A stretch of 12,062 bases of DNA from Euperipatoides rowelli (taxonomy: Eukaryota; Onychophora; Udeonychophora; Euonychophora; Peripatopsidae): the NCBI GenBank assembly GCA_003024985.2, contig PXIH01S0008599.1; one strand, given 5' to 3'. Under the pieces are notes generated by a model that was given only the letters and a program-made list of their open reading frames with translations, did not search any database and was not told the DNA's origin. Positions 8,053 to 12,062 of this stretch are shown one piece after another. The position numbers were made by a program, and so were the translations under genes. Within the stretch, counting starts at the first letter, position 1; each line of letters opens with the position of its first letter.

Positions 8053-8758
8053 TATTCCATTAATCTTATTTAGCAATATTAGATCAATTAACAATAAATT
8101 TGATGAAGTGGAACTAACAGTTCATAACCTATGACCAGATATAGCCATTTCTATAAAATCTTGGATAACATGATACAATTAATGCTTATAACATTTTTGT
8201 GATTACACATCTCATAAGGAACAGGCCTGATAGACATCACGGTGGTGGTAATTTTGTTTATTTAAAATTAAAATAACAGTTTGTTTCCAAATCTCTGAAT
8301 CCTGATTTAGATGTTCTATCATATTATTTTGATTAAACCTTCACTAATTCCTCACAAATAGTTTGGCTAGCTTATAGTATATTATCTGCCTAATGACAGT
8401 CATCACGTTTATTTTAGAAGAAATCGACAGATTGCTCTCTATTAATAATAAATCCGGCATTAATTTAATTGTTGACTTCAATGACTTGGACATGAGATTT
8501 ATGTCGAAATTGAAAACTTTTGCTCAAATAGTTAATACCCCAACCAAAAATACTGAAATTTTGGATAAGTGTTTCACTAATACTTACTATAAATATATTA
8601 CCACTAATCTTTCCCCTAACATAAGTAGTGGTTACAACATATTATATTTCCTTCCCAATCAGCCATCTAAAACTATAAATAATTTTAAAGATACAATAAC
8701 TGTTCATTCTAAAAACCCTTTTAACATCAATAAGATGGGATCATGGTTATCTAGTTAA
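8053..8758 (+). pseudogene. APE-type endonuclease remnant of LINE
   Basis: The domain nicks target DNA to prime LINE insertion. It starts with PLILFSNIRSINNKFDEVE. At PDIAISIKSW the catalytic Glu of the usual TETW motif is Lys (AAA 8156-8158). HHGGGNFVYLK follows in another frame (about 8235-8267). The open stretch 8393-8755 has NLIVDFNDLD (family GDFN, Asp at residue 28 kept, Gly lost) and TPTKNTEILDKCFTN. It then has ISSGYN where the family has SDHN, so the catalytic Asp-His pair is gone. The stretch ends KMGSWLSS, stop, DWS, which matches the conserved linker after the nuclease. With Glu, Asp and His replaced it cannot be active. Confidence 0.8.
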
Positions 8759-8819
8759 GATTGGTCTTTATTTATAATAGTTATGATATAGAGGGTGCTG
8801 CTGCCTTTTTTCAGAGTGA

Positions 8820-9239
8820 AATTTTAGAATTTATACAGATTGCTTCCCCCGTTTTAAAATCAATGATGACTCCAGATCTCCTCCATGGATTAATGGCCTA
8901 CTGTTATCTTTATTTAATAAGAAAATTCTGCTTAATAAGCAAAATAATATAATACTTTTTAAATCCTTAAACTGTGAAATAAAAATTCTATGTAAACAAA
9001 TTAAAGAAAATTGGTTTAATAATGTTATTAAGGATCACTTAGTTGGTTCATCAATATTCTTCCATAATATTAATAATCTTATAGGCAGTAAAAAACCTAA
9101 TAATAAACCTATTATTTTTTCCAATAGAAATGAAAATAAATTTATAATGATATTGCTTCTATTTTTTCATCTCTTGCAAATTTTTACCTACCATATATGT
9201 ATAACACCAAGCTTCAATCTTTTTGCTCAGATATACCAC
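8820..9239 (+). pseudogene. LINE endonuclease-RT linker, 140-codon open frame without early start
   Basis: Frame 0 is open from the codon after TGA 8817-8819 to TAA 9240-9242. It holds NDDSRSPPWING, the conserved acidic-PPW motif of CR1-group linkers, then LFNKKILLNKQN, a Lys/Asn/Ile-rich coiled region, and IKENWFNNVIKDHL with NINNLIGSKKP, which match the usual WKxxNxLxG-type segment before the RT. It is the longest unbroken frame in the LINE. It has no methionine until near its end, as expected for an internal part of a polyprotein. Before it, the homologous text (DIEGAAAFFQSEILEF, 8780s-8830s) lies in frame 1, so an indel separates the two. Confidence 0.65.
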
Positions 9240-10008
9240 TAATTGATAATTTGTATTTATCAATTCAAACAAAATCAGTCAAAGTTTGGATTTTGCTCCA
9301 GATGAAATTTCCCCCTTTTTATGGGAAGAATTTTCTGTGGAATTAACATAACCAATCACCTCAATTATTAACCTCTCCTATCAGGCCATTGCCCTAAAAT
9401 TTGGAAAGATACCTTCATTATCTCAGTGCCATACCTAAGGTTTCCAACCCCATAGGCCTCATCAAATTAGGCCAATTGCAATTACCTCTCCAATAGATAA
9501 GATCTATGAGATATATATTCTTCAAAATATCCTTCCAATCATTTCTCCAAAGCTTGTTATTTTCCAATTTGGAGGACCCTCAGTAAATTTCCTACTCAAT
9601 ACCTTACAATTTTGCTAGACACAATAATTAAAGAATTAGAGAACCATTCCAATGCAGTATGCTCAATTGTAACCAACTTCAAAAAAGTATACACAACTTT
9701 GACCATAATATCTTTCTGAACATTATTAAAGAAATATTACCCCTTACTTCTATTATCTGTTTGTTTGGATTCTTTTTTATCACAATGATCTTAATGATTA
9801 AATAATAAAAATCTTTTAAAAATGTTTCATTTTGTTAATTCCAATGGAGAACCACAGGGATCTGGTCTATTTTGGCTTTATTAGTAAATGATATTGCCTC
9901 AAATGCCCAGTATCACTTTAGTAACTGCATGACAGTCACTTGTGTCATTAATAAAACACCACTCAATTATCTCAAATCCCAGCTGATAAAATTTACTGCA
10001 AGTTAATG
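9240..10008 (+). pseudogene. LINE reverse transcriptase remnant
   Basis: PKIWKDTFIISVP (about 9390-9430) matches the PxxWKxAxVxPxxK start of LINE RTs. A damaged IxLT/ISKIxE section follows (KIYE near 9500), then QFG and LLNTLQF. LLDTIIKELENHSNAVCSIV is followed by TNFKKVYTT (about 9616-9700), which corresponds to motif A, where the family has V-D-F-x-K-A-F-D; the catalytic Asp is Asn here. NGEPQGSG (about 9840-9865) is motif B. After it, LLVNDIASNAQYHF continues in a shifted frame, but the expected ADD box is unrecognisable. Stops near 10003-10008 end the similarity. Confidence 0.7.
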
Positions 10009-10037
10009 AATTAAATATACCTTTAACCCCTATAGTC

Positions 10038-10142
10038 CAGTCATATTAGTGTGAAAAAACACAAAGAGATGCATTAATTCCAGTAGAGCTAATTTTTTTT
10101 ATATGTTGTGTGGATTGATAACCTTACCTATTTCCAATGGTT
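10038..10142 (+). repeat. Left terminal inverted repeat of the MITE
   Basis: 105-bp arm starting CAGTCATATTAG. It pairs with 10250-10354 with nine mismatches and no gaps. Confidence 0.9.
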
Positions 10143-10249
10143 GGCCAACAAAAATTTTTGCCGCCGGCACCGCCACCTTGAAGAAACATTGAAATTTTCT
10201 TAATTTTTGTTTTAAAGAAATTAAATTACACTGGTCAGTCTGAGTCAGA

Positions 10250-10354
10250 AACCACTGGAATTAGGTCAGGTTATCAACTCACACAACAAATAAAAAAAAT
10301 TAGCTCTACTGGAATTAATGCATCTATTTGTGTTTTTTCAAGCTAATATGACTG
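10250..10354 (-). repeat. Right terminal inverted repeat of the MITE
   Basis: 105-bp arm ending CTAATATGACTG, the reverse complement of the left arm at about 91% identity. The sequence similarity stops abruptly after 10354. Confidence 0.9.
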
Positions 10355-10835
10355 TTATTTATTTGTGTATAAAATTTATAGATTAAATGTTGTAAAATTT
10401 GAACATTTCCTTCCATAGTAACTGCTTATTAATTCTTTAAACATTATTAATAGCCTAACAAAATAAAATTGTCTAATTTATGTATTATATTTTTTATTAT
10501 TTATTTTCTACATTTGTTTTTCAAAGAAAATGCTAAAAAGCTACTTTTATTTCGCAAATATATGAAAAATCAACAGTACTGAAATCTTATCTGTTTTAAC
10601 TCCAATATGCAGAATACTGCTTCTGAATCACCTCCCTCTTAACTATTCTATGTCACTTCCGTCTACGCCATTCGATGATGTCATATGCAGCCTTCGAGAA
10701 AGCAGGTTCTTAGCTGTTCCATTCAGTCACGTCTTACAGGCCAAGCATCATGTTCATGTCTAAATATATTATGTGCGACTTAACATTATATGCAGCAATA
10801 TGACTTCTTCCAATGTGAATTTGTTTTATATGCAG
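10355..10835. other. AT-rich noncoding stretch before the PIN-like gene remnant
   Basis: No protein motif was recognised on either strand. The first half is very AT-rich. From about 10600 the base composition becomes more balanced, which may reflect intron or upstream exon sequence of the following gene, but no exon could be supported. Confidence 0.5.
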
Positions 10836-10939
10836 TGAAAGTTTGAGTGAAGGTGAAACTAGAGTTGTCAAGAAAAAGGGAATACAAACTGTTTTAAATG
10901 CAAGTGTTAAACCAGAGTTTGTTGAAAGATGTAAGCAAG
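10836..10939 (+). CDS. Putative internal exon (EGETRVVKKKGIQTVLNAS)
   Basis: A 104-bp segment lies between a good acceptor (T-rich tract then TATGCAG, ending 10835) and a strong donor (CAAG|GTAAGT at 10939/10940). It reads open in one frame with the first base left over at the start and one at the end. The text SLSEGETRVVKKKGIQTVLN resembles the N-terminal segment of the same invertebrate family, which usually has GE..V.VKEKG..TL..AS. The following intron would be 10940-11093 if the acceptor GTGTGCAG at 11093 is used; phase is kept across it, and the next 17 codons (EISSEVLESVKKAKLSH) end at TGA 11147-11149. Retained introns argue against a processed copy. Confidence 0.45.
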
Positions 10940-11216
10940 GTAAGTGTGCACAATGCATGTTATAAAAGTTATATTAACCCAAGGATGATCTAAGCATATC
11001 TTCGTCGAGGTTTACAGGATGTGCCAAAGTAACTGATACTTTGTTAAGGAGGGAGCAGTTTCAACCTTCAAATTCGCTGTTTTTTGTGTGCAGAAGAGAT
11101 AAGCAGTGAAGTTTTGGAATCTGTGAAGAAGGCCAAATTAAGTCACTGAAATAAAGTGTTCCAAGTGGAGAAACAGGAAGTGAGAAAACTCGATGTTGAA
11201 AGCAGCTGAAAAATGA

Positions 11217-11474
11217 GCAGATGATTGGGGGAAAGAAATAATTGACCGTTCTGCTCCTGACATAATCTTTGACCNAACCACCATTTTGCAAAGTTCACAA
11301 GAATGTTTCTCGCCGTTCAACAAGAGGTACCTCATTGAATTGCTGAAATTTGAATTCGAAAAAGCTTCCATACATATGAATCAGGCAGTTGAAGATGCAG
11401 ATGTATTAATCATCAACACTGCCATTTCAAAGGCCTCTAATTATGACACTGTCTTCATAGTTGGGAGGAAATAG
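11217..11474 (+). pseudogene. PIN-like domain, first part (frame 0)
   Basis: Frame 0 is open after TGA 11214-11216 and ends at TAG 11472-11474. It contains WGKEIIDRSAPDIIFD, an N at 11275 inside a codon, ECFSPFNKRYLIELLKFEFE, and the acidic motif QAVEDADVLIINTAISKA. In the family this motif provides acidic residues of the putative nuclease centre. Near the end the text VFIVGRK should continue into the D-LLVLL strand, which is found one frame over, so an indel lies at about 11463-11471. Upstream sequence between 11150 and 11216 has no recognised coding text. Confidence 0.6.
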
Positions 11475-11596
11475 ATCTTCTTGTACTTCTAACTGCATTA
11501 CCATCACCTTACAAAAACAATGTGATCTTCCTAAACCATGGAAGAGGTAAAACATCTGATGTTTTTTACTCAGCAAACTCATTTTCCCACCTTTAG
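11474..11596 (+). pseudogene. PIN-like domain, middle part shifted to frame 2
   Basis: Frame 2 reads IDLLVLLTALPSP, NNVIFLNHGRGKTSDVFYS and ANSFSHL, then TAG 11594-11596. This matches the strand, linker and GKGK..DV-type segment that follow the acidic motif in the family. The frame starts where the frame 0 part breaks, and frame 0 resumes with NI.LFLHAFSG at about 11598. Two indels about 125 bases apart therefore bracket this part and cancel. Confidence 0.6.
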
Positions 11597-12062
11597 CAAC
11601 ATCNTGTTGTTCCTCCACGCTTTCAGTGGGTACAATACCACATCTGCACTTTTTGGAAGGAAAACCCACTTCTGTTCGCTGGTTTTGAAGCATCCCAAAC
11701 TTAAACAGAAGACAACAGCTTTCCTGGATCCTGAAGCATCATCAGAAGAATTGGAAGAAGTGGGAGAACAGTTCCTCGTTCAATTGAATGGAGGTGACCC
11801 AGCAACACAAACCCTCGATGAGCTTCACTACCACACTTTTGTAAAAGCTGCTACACTGATGAAATTCAATCTATCTAGATTACCTCCAACCAAGGATGCT
11901 GCTCAGCTGCATGCCTTGCGGACAGGGCCCTTGCTAAGGCCTTATGGTTGGGGGGGAAGGGGAGAACCCACAAAATTGCCAAGTCAATATATTTTTTTTG
12001 CCAACTTTAAAACAATGATTTTTATGTACACTTTAGCCCCCCCCCCTCCAGTGACATATCTA
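11535..12062 (+). CDS. Open frame of 176 codons running off the window end; C-terminal part of the PIN-like gene
   Basis: Frame 0 has no stop from 11535 (after TAA 11532-11534) to the last base; an ATG lies at 11538. Only part of it is likely native. From about 11598 it has NI, an N-containing codon, LFLHAFSGYNTTSALFG, then KHPKLKQKTTAFLDPEASSE, EELEEVGEQFLVQLNGGD, TLDELHYHTFVKAA, and RLPPTKDAAQLHALR (to 11921). All fit the C-terminal domain of the family in order and without gaps. After 11922 the text turns Gly/Pro-rich and unlike the family, and it still stays open. It is the longest open frame in the window. The stop is outside the window. Confidence 0.6.
11923..12062. mobile_element. Possible edge of a hAT-like insertion (speculative)
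   Basis: At 11923 the family-like protein text stops inside a conserved segment (LHALR would normally continue). The new sequence starts CAGGGCCC, like the CAGNG termini of many hAT elements, and is followed by G-rich, T-rich and C-rich tracts (GGGGGGG at 11950-11956, CCCCCCCCC at 12037-12045). Only one end is in view, and no target duplication can be tested. Confidence 0.3.

Larger units (their letters stand above)
8050..10008 (+). mobile_element. Non-LTR retrotransposon (LINE) fragment, CR1/Jockey type
   Basis: The order APE-type endonuclease, linker, then RT is that of the second ORF of CR1/Jockey-group LINEs. Recognisable parts are the endonuclease start SNIRSINNKFDEVEL, a VDFN motif, the WLSS.DWS linker, PPWING, KIWKDTFIISVP of the RT fingers, and GEPQGS of motif B. 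The first ORF and 5' UTR are absent, and the RT ends soon after motif B, so both ends are truncated. No poly(A) or microsatellite tail is present at the 3' side. Frameshifts and stops are common, and the catalytic residues of both enzymes are changed. Confidence 0.82.
10038..10354. mobile_element. Compact 317-bp foldback/MITE element with 105-bp terminal inverted repeats
   Basis: Bases 10038-10142 and the reverse complement of 10250-10354 align without gaps at 96 of 105 positions by my count (the outer 86 bp differ at 6). The termini read CAGTCATATTAG. The internal 107 bp hold a perfect palindrome CAAAAATTTTTG and a small GC-rich patch (GCCGCCGGCACCGCC) but no coding frame, so this is a non-autonomous element. 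A CAGT start occurs in Tc1-like and some hAT-like elements, but neither a TA nor an 8-bp duplication is visible at the flanks (ATAGTC on the left, TTATTT on the right). The superfamily is therefore open. Confidence 0.9.
10836..11922 (+). pseudogene. Partial, frameshifted gene of a multicopy invertebrate PIN-nuclease-like family
   Basis: This holds one 5' exon (10836-10939) and a C-terminal domain (11217-11921). The motifs fit a large family of unnamed invertebrate proteins I recall from arthropod and cnidarian genomes. ECFSPFNKRYLIELL, AVEDADVLIINTA and VFIVG (frame 0) are followed by IDLLVLLTALPSP and HGRGKTSDVFYSANS (frame 2), then LFLHAFSGYNTTSALFG and RLPPTKDAAQLHALR (frame 0). The acidic EDAD and the D-LLVLL element resemble the active centre of PIN/FEN-like nucleases. 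In the family the FSG motif is usually followed by Cys-Asp-Thr-Thr; here it is Tyr-Asn-Thr-Thr. Frameshifts near 11468 and 11594 cancel in phase. Most of the middle of the protein is missing. It could be a pseudogene or a copy with sequencing errors, as Ns occur at 11275 and 11604. Confidence 0.65.

Noticed and set aside
8761-8949. 63-codon open frame in the LINE as a separate gene
   Set aside because: Its first part (DIEGAAAFFQSEILEF) is the LINE linker. The later part is out of frame with the PPWING segment, so it is a shadow after an indel.
10038-10354. Assignment of the MITE to Tc1/mariner from its CAGT ends
   Set aside because: No TA target duplication lies at either end, and there is no transposase fragment in the core. 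The superfamily was left open.
10734-11693. Four minus-strand open frames across the PIN-like gene
   Set aside because: They are opposite plus-strand text that matches the family in order. They have no motifs, and some cross N positions.
1-12062. Bacterial-type features, CRISPR arrays, tRNA or rRNA genes
   Set aside because: No spaced direct repeats, cloverleaf or rRNA-like sequence was seen. The retroelement and splice features indicate animal DNA.

Overview
This window looks like a transposon graveyard from an AT-rich animal genome, most likely an invertebrate such as an arthropod. There are no bacterial operons, ribosome binding sites, tRNA or rRNA genes and no CRISPR array. Almost every recognisable protein segment belongs to a eukaryotic retrotransposon, and GT/AG splice signals flank a short exon near the right end. 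The species cannot be fixed from the sequence. Single N characters at 4182, 11275 and 11604 show a draft assembly.

Region 1 (1-4297) is a decayed Ty3/Gypsy LTR retrotransposon of the K02A2.6-like type. In order it holds gag capsid, two zinc knuckles, DTG protease, reverse transcriptase, RNase H, integrase, a C-terminal tail, a polypurine tract and a 3' LTR. Stops and frameshifts break it repeatedly, and several key residues are lost: the RT reads YLDR instead of YLDD, the integrase Glu is Lys, and both zinc-knuckle His are replaced. The 5' LTR is not visible. A 31-nt insertion that is an inverted copy of the adjacent sequence makes a perfect 21-bp hairpin at the start of integrase.

Region 2 (4298-5820) is AT-rich with no convincing gene. 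It has one 69-codon open frame of doubtful Penelope-like character and two homopolymer/microsatellite tracts.

Region 3 (about 5821-8040) is a second, different and more decayed Gypsy-like element: a gag remnant with a canonical CCHC knuckle, an unrecognised reading frame, a probable protease remnant and an RT that stops at its catalytic motif. Region 4 (about 8050-10008) is a CR1/Jockey-type LINE fragment: an APE endonuclease, a 140-codon open linker and a broken RT. Region 5 (10038-10354) is a compact 317-bp foldback/MITE element with 105-bp terminal inverted repeats, better preserved than its surroundings.

Region 6 (10836-12062) is part of a multicopy invertebrate gene family with PIN-nuclease-like features. 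It keeps one exon with good splice sites and a C-terminal domain split over two frames. The last open frame (11535 to the edge, 176 codons) has no stop and leaves the window. The family-like sequence ends at a CAGGG motif (11923) that could be the edge of another transposon.

No set of genes here works together as a pathway. The window records successive insertions and decay. The best candidates for something undescribed are the MITE and the PIN-like family member with its possible insertion.
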